From Membranihabitans marinus (GTDB lineage: Bacteria; Bacteroidota; Bacteroidia; Chitinophagales; Saprospiraceae), in assembly GCF_021729155.1 (NCBI RefSeq), contig NZ_JAJQYA010000022.1, positions 22,821 to 86,820 of the forward strand: a stretch of DNA of 64,000 bases. Direction: 5' to 3'. This document shows positions 29,130 to 38,876 of this stretch, in pieces. The notes under the pieces are model-generated. The model saw only the letters and a program-made list of their open reading frames with translations. It did no database searches and was not told where the DNA came from. Positions within the stretch are counted from its first letter, which is position 1, and every line of letters starts with the position of its first letter. The translations under genes and the position numbers were made by a program.

Positions 29130-29434
29130 GGAATACCCATAGATTAGCAATTTATATTTTATGTCAATTAACTATAACTGACTTGATCTGGCTGGGAATC
29201 AACTTAAATCTGGTCTATCCCATTTTGCGATTCATAAGTGAATAATATAATAGCTCTGTGGTCTTTAATTTACTTTATTTCTTTGTATCTAATTATGATA
29301 AGTCACTTTATTACAAGATTGTGGTGAAGTAGTCGAATCAAGTCCTAACTTTCGTTTGATAAAAAGGCAATTTTTTTGAAAACAATTCTGTTTACTTTCT
29401 TTTACTATTTATAGCTTTGCAGATTAATTATGCT

Positions 29435-29890
29435 ATGATTCGAGATTTTATATTAACTTTTTTATGGAGCATATCTCCCCTAGGGGAGGCTAAAGTGGGC
29501 ATTCCCTATGGAATACTTAATGGATTAAACCCCTATATGGTGTTCGTGGTGGCACTTACTGCCAATATATTGGTATATCCTATTATGATGTTTTTCTTGG
29601 ATAAAATTAATGTTTTCTTATTTCGATGGTATTGGTATAAAAAAATGGCCTTATGGGTAGCGAAAAGGGCTAAGAAGGGTTCGGCGACCAGTTTGAAAAA
29701 ATATGGCAATATGGGAGTCGTCTTATTTGTTATGTTACCTGTCCCAGGTACTGGGGTATATGCTGGGTCAATCGCTACTTATTTGTTTAAGTTGGAGCGC
29801 AAAGCTGCTTTTTTTGCCAATACAATTGGCATCACTATTTCATCTGTCATCGTGTGGAGCCTTGCTTATTTTGGTTCTCAAGCCATGTAA
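29435..29890 (+). CDS. small multidrug-export-family membrane protein (COG2426/PF06695-like)
   Basis: 151 residues from the ATG at 29435; an in-frame TTG six codons upstream is less likely. Several hydrophobic segments are seen. Features of the Sm_multidrug_ex family are visible: SPLGEAKVGIPYGILNGLNP near the N-terminus, and MLPVPGTGVYAGSIATYLFKLER around residues 102-125. The family is a small inner-membrane DedA/VTT-like group with a poorly established role in export. It stands alone between the SusD3 terminator and the hydrolase and is probably not part of the uptake locus. Confidence 0.8.
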   Translation: MIRDFILTFLWSISPLGEAKVGIPYGILNGLNPYMVFVVALTANILVYPIMMFFLDKINVFLFRWYWYKKMALWVAKRAKKGSATSLKKYGNMGVVLFVMLPVPGTGVYAGSIATYLFKLERKAAFFANTIGITISSVIVWSLAYFGSQAM

Positions 29891-30328
29891 ATCACCATAT
29901 ACAATAGTGTAAATTCAATTAGATATATAATTTGGAAAAGATTGCTATTCGAGTTGAGCCTTGCAGCAATGCTGATGTTTAGGTTTTGAGAAAAATGATA
30001 GCTTAAAAGACAGAGGTTTTGATGATAATGTGACATAGAAGCTTGAGTTTAAATAAGTTTTTCAATTGTAAGATAGTATAGAAATGATTTGCTCTCTAAA
30101 ATAATTTTATGGAGCGTTAGCGAGTCTTAGTTTCTGGTCAGTTGCCGTGTTTTATTCAACAACAAATTTTTTGTGTAATATTTTTGGACAGTTATAGGTC
30201 TTATGGATTAATTATTTATAGTGTCGCTTTTTTTAGTTGAAATAAGATGGGAAGTCAAAATATTGAAATGTGATTTCATTTATGTATTTTGTTTTTATTT
30301 TATCAAACACCATTAAAATATATTTTTA
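29891..30328. other. intergenic region upstream of the alpha/beta-hydrolase
   Basis: 438 bases without a supported gene. AT-rich, especially after 30150, and presumably carrying the promoter of the hydrolase gene. No repeats or terminators stand out. Confidence 0.4.
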
Positions 30329-31171
30329 GTGAAAAAGGCATTCTTGTTATTTTTAATCTGTTGTTTCTCATTTACGATTCAAGCCCAGGAGTCTATTATT
30401 TACAAACAAGTCGATACTACAAAATTGACCATGGAGGTTTATAAACCAAGTAATATGAAGGCCGAACAATTGTATCCTGCCATAGTCTTCTTTTTTGGAG
30501 GAGGTTGGAATGGAGGAAGTACAGCTCAATTTGAACCCCATGCACAGTATTTGGCCAGTAGGGGAATGGTGGTTTTTTTGGCCGATTATAGAGTGAAATC
30601 TAGACAGGGAACTACACCATTTGAATCCTTAAAAGACGCCAAGTCTGCAGTGAGATATATTCGTGGCAATTTTAGTAAGTTTCAGATTGATCCCAATAAA
30701 ATTGTTGCTGCAGGTGGATCGGCAGGTGGACATTTGGCTGCGGCTACAGCCACCATAAGAAGATATAATGAAAAATCTGATAATCTCGATATCAGCGCTG
30801 TCCCCAATGCCCTTGCACTTTTTAACCCTGTGATAGATAACGGTCCTGGAGGTTATGGCTACGATAGAATAGGTTCAAGGTATCCCTATTTTTCACCACT
30901 GCACAATATCAGAATAGGTATGCCTCCATCGATATTTTTTTTAGGGGATAAGGATCGTTTAATTCCAGTTGAGACGGCAGAATATTTTAAAGTGGTGTCA
31001 GAGAAAGTTGGGAGTCGCTGTGACTTACATATATACGAAGATCAGCCCCATGGATTTTTTAATCTCAAAAATAGACCGATGTACGAGGCGACGGTAGAAG
31101 CTTTAGATCGATTTCTGACCTCTTTAGGTTATTTGACTGGTGAACCCAATATGAAGTTGATAAGGGAATAG
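30329..31171 (+). CDS. exported alpha/beta-hydrolase (BD-FAE/acetyl-esterase-like)
   Basis: 280 residues from a GTG start that gives a clean signal peptide (MKKAFLLFLICCFSFTIQAQ). The oxyanion-hole region FFGGGWNGG is at 55-63. The nucleophile is Ser131 in GGSAGGHLAAA, the acid Asp207 or Asp209 in LGDKDRLIP, and the catalytic His241 in DQPHGFFN. This is the BD-FAE (bifunctional feruloyl/acetyl esterase) and carboxylesterase pattern. It probably removes ester groups from the imported or sulfated substrate in the periplasm. It precedes the three sulfatases on the same strand. Confidence 0.88.
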   Translation: MKKAFLLFLICCFSFTIQAQESIIYKQVDTTKLTMEVYKPSNMKAEQLYPAIVFFFGGGWNGGSTAQFEPHAQYLASRGMVVFLADYRVKSRQGTTPFESLKDAKSAVRYIRGNFSKFQIDPNKIVAAGGSAGGHLAAATATIRRYNEKSDNLDISAVPNALALFNPVIDNGPGGYGYDRIGSRYPYFSPLHNIRIGMPPSIFFLGDKDRLIPVETAEYFKVVSEKVGSRCDLHIYEDQPHGFFNLKNRPMYEATVEALDRFLTSLGYLTGEPNMKLIRE

Positions 31172-31190
31172 TCAGAGGACGGTTAAAAAA

Positions 31191-31206
31191 CGTATTTCGT
31201 ATTAAT
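31191..31206 (+). repeat. copy 4 of the dispersed motif (CGTATTTCGTATTAAT)
   Basis: This copy lies between the hydrolase and sulfatase 1 genes. See the finding on inverted-repeat-like ends. Confidence 0.5.
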
Positions 31207-31302
31207 TGTTCTGTTCCGGAAATGGTGCATTGTAGAATTTACAAAATACTTAATATATGTATTCTATTTGAAAATAGAAAGTATTGATAAAAAATTGATG
31301 TT

Positions 31303-32850
31303 ATGAAATTATATGTATGGTTGTTTTTTGTAGGAATTTTGTTTGGTTGTCAATCACAGACAAAGACCGATGAGCAATCCGAGGATAAAAAGAGACCCAA
31401 TGTAGTGGTCGTATATATGGATGATTTGGGCTATGGTGATGTAGGAGCCTATGGAGCTACTGAATTAAAAACTCCCCATTTTGATCGAATAGCCAATGAG
31501 GGGATTCGATTTACAAGAGGGTATGCTTCTTCAGCCACTTGTACTCCCAGTCGATTTGCATTGCTGACTGGAGTATATCCATGGCGCAATAAAAATGCAA
31601 AAATCCTTCCGGGAACAGCACCCTTGCTCATTGATACCCAGCAAGAAACTCTACCGAAATTGATGGCGAGAGCTGGATATCACACCGGAATAGTGGGCAA
31701 ATGGCATTTGGGGCTTGGATCGGGAAATGTAGATTGGAACACAAGAGTATCGCCGAGGCCAAACGAAGTAGGTTTTGATTATTCTTATATTATGGCTGCT
31801 ACACAGGACAGAGTACCTACGGTATATATTGAAAATGGCGATGTGGTAAATCTAGACCCCAATGATCCCATTTCCGTAGATTATAAAAACAATTTTGAGG
31901 GAGAACCAACCGGAAAAGACAATCCCGAATTGCTGAAAATGAAATGGCATCACGGACATAATAATAGCATTGTCAATGGCATTCCGAGAATTGGTTTTAT
32001 GAAGGGGGGAGAAAAAGCCAAATGGAAAGACGAAGATATGGCCGATCATTTTTTGAAAGAAGCTCAGGATTATGTGGTTCAACATAAAGATGAGCCATTT
32101 TTTCTGTACTATGCTTTCCAACAACCCCACGTGCCACGAACACCGCATCCGCGATTTGTGGGATCTTCAGGTTTAGGTCCTCGAGGTGATGTTATCGTTG
32201 AGGCAGATTATTGTTTTGGTGAATTCATGAAAACTCTAGAAGAAGAAGGAATATTGGACAATACCTTGATCATCTTTACGAGCGACAATGGACCTGTATT
32301 AAACGATGGTTATTTTGATGATGCCGTCGAAAAACTGGGCAATCACAATCCCAAAGGACAGCTCCGCGGAGGAAAGTACAGTCTGTTTGAGGCAGGTACT
32401 CGAGTGCCTTTTATCACTTATTGGAAAGGGAAAATTCAACCAGCAGTTTCCGATGCCATGGTATGTCAAATCGATTTGCTGGCATCTATAGGGGCTTTGG
32501 TGGGTTTAAATCCTGAGGGGAATATTGATAGTGAAAATTTACTTCCTGCACTTTTAGGAGAAAACGAGATAGGTAGGGATGATTTAATCATAGAAGCTAC
32601 CTCTCGAACGGCCTATAGACAAGGTGATTGGGCGCTGATTCCTCCATATAAGGGGCCGGCTCTGCATAAAGCAGTGAATATCGAGTTGGGAAATGACAGC
32701 AAGTATCAATTGTATGACTTGTCTACTGACATAGGTCAACAAAATAATATAGCTGCTCAACATCCCGATAAATTGGAATCGATGATTAAGGATTTTGAGG
32801 CCATTAGAGGGGATGATTACGGAAAAATACAAGATTTGGAATTGAAATAA
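31303..32850 (+). CDS. exported sulfatase, lipoprotein (sulfatase 1)
   Basis: 515 residues with a lipoprotein signal ending at Cys16 (LFGC). Metal-binding aspartates are in VVVYMDDLGYGDVG near residue 37. The formylglycine motif is CTPSR, with Cys80 the residue to be oxidised, followed by FALLTG. GKWHLG is near residue 131 and TSDNGPV near residue 327. This is a family S1 sulfatase that hydrolyses sulfate esters outside the cytoplasm. It needs a formylglycine-generating enzyme or maturase, not seen here. It is first of three adjacent sulfatase genes, 27 bases before the next. Confidence 0.94.
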   Translation: MKLYVWLFFVGILFGCQSQTKTDEQSEDKKRPNVVVVYMDDLGYGDVGAYGATELKTPHFDRIANEGIRFTRGYASSATCTPSRFALLTGVYPWRNKNAKILPGTAPLLIDTQQETLPKLMARAGYHTGIVGKWHLGLGSGNVDWNTRVSPRPNEVGFDYSYIMAATQDRVPTVYIENGDVVNLDPNDPISVDYKNNFEGEPTGKDNPELLKMKWHHGHNNSIVNGIPRIGFMKGGEKAKWKDEDMADHFLKEAQDYVVQHKDEPFFLYYAFQQPHVPRTPHPRFVGSSGLGPRGDVIVEADYCFGEFMKTLEEEGILDNTLIIFTSDNGPVLNDGYFDDAVEKLGNHNPKGQLRGGKYSLFEAGTRVPFITYWKGKIQPAVSDAMVCQIDLLASIGALVGLNPEGNIDSENLLPALLGENEIGRDDLIIEATSRTAYRQGDWALIPPYKGPALHKAVNIELGNDSKYQLYDLSTDIGQQNNIAAQHPDKLESMIKDFEAIRGDDYGKIQDLELK

Positions 32851-32876
32851 TTAATAGAAATAGAGAAAAAAAGATA

Positions 32877-34754
32877 ATGATGAATGCCTCAATTCGATAT
32901 CAAACCCTAATGGGTATATTTTTCTTAACCTTATTGGGTTGTCAAATGAAAAATGAAAAGGCCATCGTTGATCGGCCAAATATTGTATGGATTACATCTG
33001 AGGACAATTCTATGCATTATCTTTCTATGTTTCATGAAAATGGAAGTCCAACTCCCCATATCGAGTTTCTGGCCAAAGAGGGGATACAATATAATCGAGC
33101 ATTTTCTAATGCTCCGGTATGCAGTGTGGCACGATCCACATTGATTACTGGATGTTATGCTCCTCGGATCGGAGCACAGTATCACCGAAAAATTCAAAAA
33201 GTTCCCATGCCCAAGGATGTCGAGATGTTCCCTCAGTATTTGCGGGAAGCGGGATATTATACGAGCAATAATAGCAAGGAAGATTACAATTTAGAGAAAT
33301 CGGATAGTGTGTGGGATGATTCTTCAAAAAAGGCCAGTTGGCGAAATCGAAATGAAGGTCAACCTTTTTTTCATGTACACAATATTGGAGTGAGTCATGA
33401 AAGTAGTTTGCATTTTGATAAAGATGTGGTACAATCATATGATCTCAAAACCGAAATGGATACGTCGATGGTTCTGCCGAATCACCCCAATACCCATTTG
33501 TTTCAATTTACCAATGCCTACTACAGAGATAAGATTATTGAAATGGATGAAAGAGTGGGGAAAGTCCTATCAGATCTCGAAGCTGATGGTTTAATGGACA
33601 ATACCATTATTTTTTATTTTGGAGACCATGGTGGTGTTTTGCCCGGCAGCAAAGGTTATCTCTATGAGACTGGACTCCATGTGCCCTTAGTTGTCTATTT
33701 GCCACAACAATACAGAGAGGCCCTAAGTATTGAGGCTGGAAGTCAATCCAATGGCTTTGTACAGTTTATAGATTTTGGCCCTACCGTATTGAATTTGTCG
33801 GGGATTGAAATTCCCAAGGGAATGGACGGTAAACCGTTTTTGGGACAAGGTGTGCAATGGTCGGAGGTAGAAGGGCGAGATGAAACTTATAGCTATGCCG
33901 ATCGATTCGATGAAAAATACGATATGGTGCGTGCAGTTCGAAAAGGGAATTATAAATATATCCGCAGTTTTCAACCCTTCAATCACGATGGTTTAAGGAA
34001 CAACTATCGATATAAACAATTAGCATATCGGGAATGGGATAGCCTGTATCGCGAGGGTAAATTGGATGAGGTAGAAGGGGCATTTTTTAAACCTCGACCC
34101 GTTGAGTTGTTGTACGATGTGAAAGAGGATCCATATGAGACCAATAATTTGGCCATGGAAAGCAGTTACCATTCTACTTTGCTGGATATGAGAGTCCGGT
34201 TACAAAATTGGATGATAGAAAAGACCGATTTGTCTCTATATCCCGAATATTTATTCATTAGAGATGGAGGGGGAGATCCTGTTACTTTTGGTCAGAATCA
34301 TGCGAAAGATATTCAGCGGTATTTATCTATTGCGGATTTGTCTTTAGCAATCTTTGATGATGTAAAGGAAGAAATAATGAAGTGCCTCGAGTCCACTGAT
34401 GCACTGGATCGTTACTGGGCATTGACGGTATGTGTGGGATTTGGAGAGGAAGCGGTTGGTTTATTTCCTATCATAGAAGAGATGGCGATAAAAGATGAAA
34501 TGGGTATCAATAGAGTTCGAGCTGCAGAAGCACTTGCACTTGCAGGGAATAAAAATCAAGAGGAACACATTTTGACTGCGTTATATGAGGCAGAAGAGCC
34601 AGCTGAAGCACTGTTAATGTTAAATATGATGGTGTTGTTGGAGGATGGAGGTGCCGACTATCAATTCAATATTGACGGGAAGCGGTTAAAGGAGAAAGTA
34701 AGAGCAAGTGATGAAGTGCAACGGCGGTTGTTGTATTTGGAGGTGAAGATATAG
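32877..34754 (+). CDS. exported sulfatase with C-terminal helical repeat extension (sulfatase 2)
   Basis: 625 residues; lipoprotein signal with the lipobox LLGC. Metal site IVWITSEDNSMHYL near residue 36; here the usual D-D pair reads E-D-N. The formylglycine motif is CSVAR with Cys82, followed by STLITG, and FGDHGGVLPGSKG is near residue 248. After the sulfatase fold a region at about 490-625 reads as short paired helices (ALTVCVGFGEEAVGLFPIIE, RVRAAEALALAG, EEPAEALLML), like HEAT repeats. This variant is common in Bacteroidota sulfatases near heparan- or glycan-type loci. The ATG-ATG start follows AAAAAAAGATA, as for sulfatase 3. Confidence 0.93.
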   Translation: MMNASIRYQTLMGIFFLTLLGCQMKNEKAIVDRPNIVWITSEDNSMHYLSMFHENGSPTPHIEFLAKEGIQYNRAFSNAPVCSVARSTLITGCYAPRIGAQYHRKIQKVPMPKDVEMFPQYLREAGYYTSNNSKEDYNLEKSDSVWDDSSKKASWRNRNEGQPFFHVHNIGVSHESSLHFDKDVVQSYDLKTEMDTSMVLPNHPNTHLFQFTNAYYRDKIIEMDERVGKVLSDLEADGLMDNTIIFYFGDHGGVLPGSKGYLYETGLHVPLVVYLPQQYREALSIEAGSQSNGFVQFIDFGPTVLNLSGIEIPKGMDGKPFLGQGVQWSEVEGRDETYSYADRFDEKYDMVRAVRKGNYKYIRSFQPFNHDGLRNNYRYKQLAYREWDSLYREGKLDEVEGAFFKPRPVELLYDVKEDPYETNNLAMESSYHSTLLDMRVRLQNWMIEKTDLSLYPEYLFIRDGGGDPVTFGQNHAKDIQRYLSIADLSLAIFDDVKEEIMKCLESTDALDRYWALTVCVGFGEEAVGLFPIIEEMAIKDEMGINRVRAAEALALAGNKNQEEHILTALYEAEEPAEALLMLNMMVLLEDGGADYQFNIDGKRLKEKVRASDEVQRRLLYLEVKI

Positions 34755-34834
34755 ATTGATTTGAAGTGCTTCGAGAGATAAGATTTTTAACCAAGGATGG
34801 AAGACTATTGAATAGAAATTGTGATAAAAAGATA

Positions 34835-36433
34835 ATGATGGAAATTAATGTGTTAAGCGTTATACGCAGTAGTGTTTTGTATGCTGTGTTTGGTTGGATC
34901 TATATTTTGACTCTTAGCTGTAGTCAGGAGGAAGAGGCGGTTCGGCCTCCCAATATCCTGTTTTGTATATCGGATGACCAGTCTTTTCCCCATGCTTCAG
35001 CCTATGGTTGCGATTGGGTGAATACTCCATCATTTGATCGGGTCGCAGCATCGGGTATCTTGTTTACCCAAGCATATACCCCTAATGCTAAATGTGCACC
35101 TTCTCGTGCAATTTTGTTAACGGGGCGAAATTCGTGGCAGTTAGAAGAGGCTGGAAATCATGTTCCGTATTTTCCTTTAAAGTACAAGACATACGCTGAA
35201 GTATTACTGGATAGAGGATATCATACTGGATGGACAGGTAAGGGGTGGGCGCCAGGAGATCCGGGGAAGATCGATGGTCAGCCTCGTCATTTATTGGGGC
35301 GGAAATACGGAAGTGAAACTTTGACTCCGCCTACAAAGCAAATTTCTAATAATAATTATGCGGCCAATTTTAAGAAGTTTTTGCAGGATCGTTCACCCGA
35401 TCAACCATTTTGTTTTTGGTATGGAGCTACTGAACCACATAGAAGGTATAGTTATCGTTCTGGGGTTGAAAAGGGTGGCAAGTCATTGGAGGATATCGAT
35501 CGCGTTTTTTCATTTTGGCCAGATACCGATACGGTGAGGAATGATATGCTGGATTATGCTTTTGAGATCGAACATTTTGATAATCATCTAGGTCAAATGA
35601 TGGCTATTTTAGAAGAGATGGGGGAATTGGACAATACCATTATTGTGGTGACTTCAGACAATGGAATGCCATTCCCGCGACTAAAAGGTCAATCTTATGA
35701 GTATTCCAATCATTTGCCCTTAGCCATTATGTGGCCAAAAGGTATTAAAAATCCCGGTCGTCGCTATGATAAGTTTGTAAGTTTTGCCGATATCGCACCT
35801 ACCTTTTTGGCTGTAGCTGGAATAGTTGAGCCAAAAAGTGGAATGCAGCCCATAGAGGGAAATAATTTAATGCCGGTTTTTAAGGATAAAAAATTTCCAG
35901 ATCAACGCAATTACATGGTTATAGGAAAAGAAAGGCATGATTTGGGGCGACCCAATGATGAGGGTTACCCTATGCGAGGTATCCGACAGGATAGTTTTTT
36001 GTATATTAAAAATTATAAAACCGACCGTTGGCCTGCAGGTAATCCAGAGACAGGGTATATGAATTGTGATGGTTCGCCGACTAAGTCATATATTTTAAAT
36101 CTTCGCCGACGAATGGGAAGTTCAGTGTATTGGGATCTCTCTTTTGGGAAAAGGGGCAGTGAAGAATTGTATAATGTGGTCAAAGATCCCGAATGCATGG
36201 ATAACTTGATCGATAATGCTTCTTATGAAACGGTTCGAAATAACTTATACGCACAAATGGAAAAAGAGTTGAAACAAGAGAAGGATCCGCGAATTCTCGG
36301 TAATGGGGACATCTTTGACCATTATCCCTATTCGCAGTCTGCTACTCGAAATTTTTATAGTCGATTTATGAATGGTGAGGATATCAAAGCCAATTGGATT
36401 AATCAAACAGATATCGATACTGATATTGAATAA
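34835..36433 (+). CDS. exported sulfatase (sulfatase 3)
   Basis: 532 residues from ATG 34835. The longest open frame begins with a GTG 23 codons upstream, but the ATG-ATG preceded by AAAAAGATA repeats the sulfatase 2 start context and gives a proper lipoprotein signal (LTLSC). Metal site [18 protein letters not shown]. The formylglycine motif is CAPSR with Cys87, followed by [22 protein letters not shown] lies near residue 272. Sulfatase family S1, probably acting on a different sulfate position from sulfatases 1 and 2. It is the last gene of the plus-strand cluster and converges on the PhyH gene. Confidence 0.93.
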   Translation: MMEINVLSVIRSSVLYAVFGWIYILTLSCSQEEEAVRPPNILFCISDDQSFPHASAYGCDWVNTPSFDRVAASGILFTQAYTPNAKCAPSRAILLTGRNSWQLEEAGNHVPYFPLKYKTYAEVLLDRGYHTGWTGKGWAPGDPGKIDGQPRHLLGRKYGSETLTPPTKQISNNNYAANFKKFLQDRSPDQPFCFWYGATEPHRRYSYRSGVEKGGKSLEDIDRVFSFWPDTDTVRNDMLDYAFEIEHFDNHLGQMMAILEEMGELDNTIIVVTSDNGMPFPRLKGQSYEYSNHLPLAIMWPKGIKNPGRRYDKFVSFADIAPTFLAVAGIVEPKSGMQPIEGNNLMPVFKDKKFPDQRNYMVIGKERHDLGRPNDEGYPMRGIRQDSFLYIKNYKTDRWPAGNPETGYMNCDGSPTKSYILNLRRRMGSSVYWDLSFGKRGSEELYNVVKDPECMDNLIDNASYETVRNNLYAQMEKELKQEKDPRILGNGDIFDHYPYSQSATRNFYSRFMNGEDIKANWINQTDIDTDIE

Positions 36434-36518
36434 TTGTATTCTATTACATTAATTTCATAATTACGGTTAAGATTACGAGGGTTATTCTAGGTTGGGCTTG
36501 TTCTGTAATTTTAATTAG

Positions 36519-37256
36519 CTATTTTTTAAATTTTCGTTGACCCGTGTGGTCTACACCTTGTTGTCTTTCATAGGCAATCATGGATGTGGGGCGATAATTG
36601 AGAATAAGTGCGCGTCTTGATCCATTGGTTTCGTTGCCCCGGCTATAATGTAAGGTGAATCCATCGTGGGCGGTGCAACTACCCGCTTTCATGGAGATGG
36701 CTTGGCTTTGGTCCCCCTTGTACTCACAGTATAATGCTCCGCCATTGGGTAGATTTTGATGATGGTAGACGGTATCTTCTTTTGCTCGAGGGACAAACCA
36801 CATACAGCCATTTTCGGGAAATACATCGTCGAGGGCGATCCAAAAACTTACGGCTCGTTTGTCTGGCATATTGATCCAATAGGCTGCATCTTGATGCCAG
36901 GGCGTTTCGGTTTTTGTAAAGGGCGCTTTATTGATGAGCATATCAAAATCTAAGGCCATATCTGGCCCCAGAAGATCTTGTGCCCATTGTATTGTTTTTT
37001 GATAAACAAGGTGTTGATGGAGTTCTTGATTAACAGAACTGGGCCTCATAATTTGGGTGATGCGTTCTACACCGCTGTCGTTAGTCGCATTGTCCCCAGC
37101 CAGATCACTTCTCAAATTTTGGGTGGCTAATTTGTCGGCCAATAATGCATCGTATATCTGTCGCAATTCATCGACTTCTGTTTTGGTCAATAGGGAATCT
37201 ATTTTGACAAAGCCTTTTTCACGAAATTGATGGATGGTGGTTTGCATAGATTTCAA
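36519..37256 (-). CDS. phytanoyl-CoA dioxygenase (PhyH)-family oxygenase
   Basis: 245 residues, no signal peptide, so cytoplasmic. The Fe(II)/2-oxoglutarate facial triad is visible: His121 and Asp123 in TPWHQDAAYW, and the distal His203 in TLHYSRGN. An Arg at 214/215 is placed to bind 2-oxoglutarate. GCMWFVPRA near 150-157 is also typical. It would hydroxylate a small organic substrate. It is the last gene of a minus-strand group with the Gfo/Idh/MocA and DUF6807 genes, which suggests a shared catabolic task. The substrate is unknown. Confidence 0.88.
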   Translation of the reverse strand: MKSMQTTIHQFREKGFVKIDSLLTKTEVDELRQIYDALLADKLATQNLRSDLAGDNATNDSGVERITQIMRPSSVNQELHQHLVYQKTIQWAQDLLGPDMALDFDMLINKAPFTKTETPWHQDAAYWINMPDKRAVSFWIALDDVFPENGCMWFVPRAKEDTVYHHQNLPNGGALYCEYKGDQSQAISMKAGSCTAHDGFTLHYSRGNETNGSRRALILNYRPTSMIAYERQQGVDHTGQRKFKK

Positions 37257-37319
37257 ATTTATGCTTTTTAAAGCTAGATATATTTTTAAAAATTGACAAT
37301 TTTATATTCCCATGGCACA

Positions 37320-37335
37320 TGTAATTCGTATAATA
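37320..37335 (+). repeat. copy 5 of the dispersed motif (TGTAATTCGTATAATA)
   Basis: This copy sits in the 195-base gap between the Gfo/Idh/MocA and PhyH genes. Confidence 0.5.
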
Positions 37336-37451
37336 TCGGTGATAGGAATGGTCGAATTAAAACAATTATTCTATCATTCTATATGAATTATTCCCAGCAG
37401 CAATAATGTGCTTTGAAAAGCTTGATTTTGTAAATATCTTAAAAATTGATT

Positions 37452-38822
37452 TTATTTATTTAAATATTTTTTGGGGAACTTCCATTCTCCTCTGTATTCG
37501 GGAATGGCCATTTTTGCGGCAACTTTGTCATCGACAATAGTCTCAGTTATGGGATCAAATTTAATGGAACGACCTAGTTTAAGAGATAGAATACTTAGCT
37601 GTATGGGTAGGTCCACTTTGATGTGGTATTCCGCATTGCAAGAAGGTTGAATTTTGTTTCTCAATCCTTGAATCCATTCCAATTCATGTCCTGGAGAAGG
37701 CGCAATCGAAGGAGGAGGTGTGGATAGGTTATCCATTCTATTGCCTTCGGGAACGAGAATGTGTGAAGAATAATCGGTGATCAAGGTCCCATTGACTCCG
37801 TGAAAATAAATGCCTAATCTTCTTCTGGTCCCCGTTTCGTAGCCTACACCAGTTTTGTCGGCATTTTGAAATGCCCATCCATGACTATTGGTTGAAGACT
37901 GCATCCATGTCATGGTCAAGTTGGGATATCTCCATAAAACCTCGTGATTGTCATAGGCATCCCCATCATCATTGATGATGAATCGTCCTCCGCTTGCTGA
38001 TATTTCAGTAGGATATCCAAGATTCAATGCCCATATGGGTAAGTCGGTAATATGTGGTGCCATACCCGGCGTCCAACCTCCGCTAAAATCCATCCAAAAG
38101 CAGTGATAGAAAGCATCTTTAACCAAATGAGGATTGAAGGCTTGCATCGGCGACGGTCCTACCCAAAGATTCCAATCTAAACCTTTGGGGATGGGAGAGT
38201 TGTTGAATCCTGAGCCTATGCCATCGGGGGCTTCATTCATTACAAAAAAGGTTCGAACAGAAGCTATTTTACCCAAATTACCGGATTGGATAAGTTCTAC
38301 CATCCTGCGGTAGTGTTGTCCTGCATGAATCTGAGTGCCTATTTGATTGATGGTTTGGTGTTTTCTAAATGCATTTCTCACTGCAATGCTTTCGGCTGGA
38401 TGCATAGTCATAGGTTTTTGCAAATAAACCGCTAGTCCAGCTTCTGCGGCATCAATGGCTTGTATGGCGTGCCAATGAGCCGGCGTGGCAATGATGACGG
38501 CATCTAATCCCGGGTGGTTCAAAAGCTCACGATAGTCATGGTAGGGTTTAGCGTTTTTGTATTGGTCAATAATGGGATTCAATCTTTCGTCCCATACATC
38601 ACAGGCGGCCACCAGTTCTACTGCATTGTCTTTCATACAAGCTCTTAAATTGGCCTTGCCCAAACCACCGCAGCCTATGATGCCTAAATTAATTTTGTCG
38701 TTGGGCATTATTTTGCCCTTGCCTGAAATAACTTTTGAAGGAAGTACAAAAGGTAGGGTGAAAGCTGCCATAGAAGTTTGTTTGACAAAGTCTCTGCGCT
38801 TGATATCATTTTTATTTTTCAT
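37452..38822 (-). CDS. Tat-exported Gfo/Idh/MocA-family oxidoreductase
   Basis: 456 residues. The N-terminus carries a twin-arginine signal (KRRDFVKQTSMAAFTLPFVL), so the protein is exported folded with its NAD(P) cofactor. The Rossmann motif GIIGCGGLGKANLRA is near residues 47-61, VIIATPAHWHAIQAIDAAEAG near 110-130, and LQKPMTMHPAE near 134-144 in place of the usual EKP. The C-terminal substrate domain includes DLPIWALNLGYP. Exported family members act on sugars, including N-acetyl and keto sugars. It lies between the DUF6807 and PhyH genes. Confidence 0.92.
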   Translation of the reverse strand: MKNKNDIKRRDFVKQTSMAAFTLPFVLPSKVISGKGKIMPNDKINLGIIGCGGLGKANLRACMKDNAVELVAACDVWDERLNPIIDQYKNAKPYHDYRELLNHPGLDAVIIATPAHWHAIQAIDAAEAGLAVYLQKPMTMHPAESIAVRNAFRKHQTINQIGTQIHAGQHYRRMVELIQSGNLGKIASVRTFFVMNEAPDGIGSGFNNSPIPKGLDWNLWVGPSPMQAFNPHLVKDAFYHCFWMDFSGGWTPGMAPHITDLPIWALNLGYPTEISASGGRFIINDDGDAYDNHEVLWRYPNLTMTWMQSSTNSHGWAFQNADKTGVGYETGTRRRLGIYFHGVNGTLITDYSSHILVPEGNRMDNLSTPPPSIAPSPGHELEWIQGLRNKIQPSCNAEYHIKVDLPIQLSILSLKLGRSIKFDPITETIVDDKVAAKMAIPEYRGEWKFPKKYLNK

Positions 38823-38876
38823 TATTTTGAATTTTTTAGAAAAGGATACAGGTTTATTGGATCAATTTTTCACATT

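Noticed and set aside
34766..34834. upstream GTG start for sulfatase 3
   Set aside because: It gives 23 charged residues before the lipoprotein signal; the ATG at 34835 repeats the start context of sulfatase 2 and restores a normal signal.
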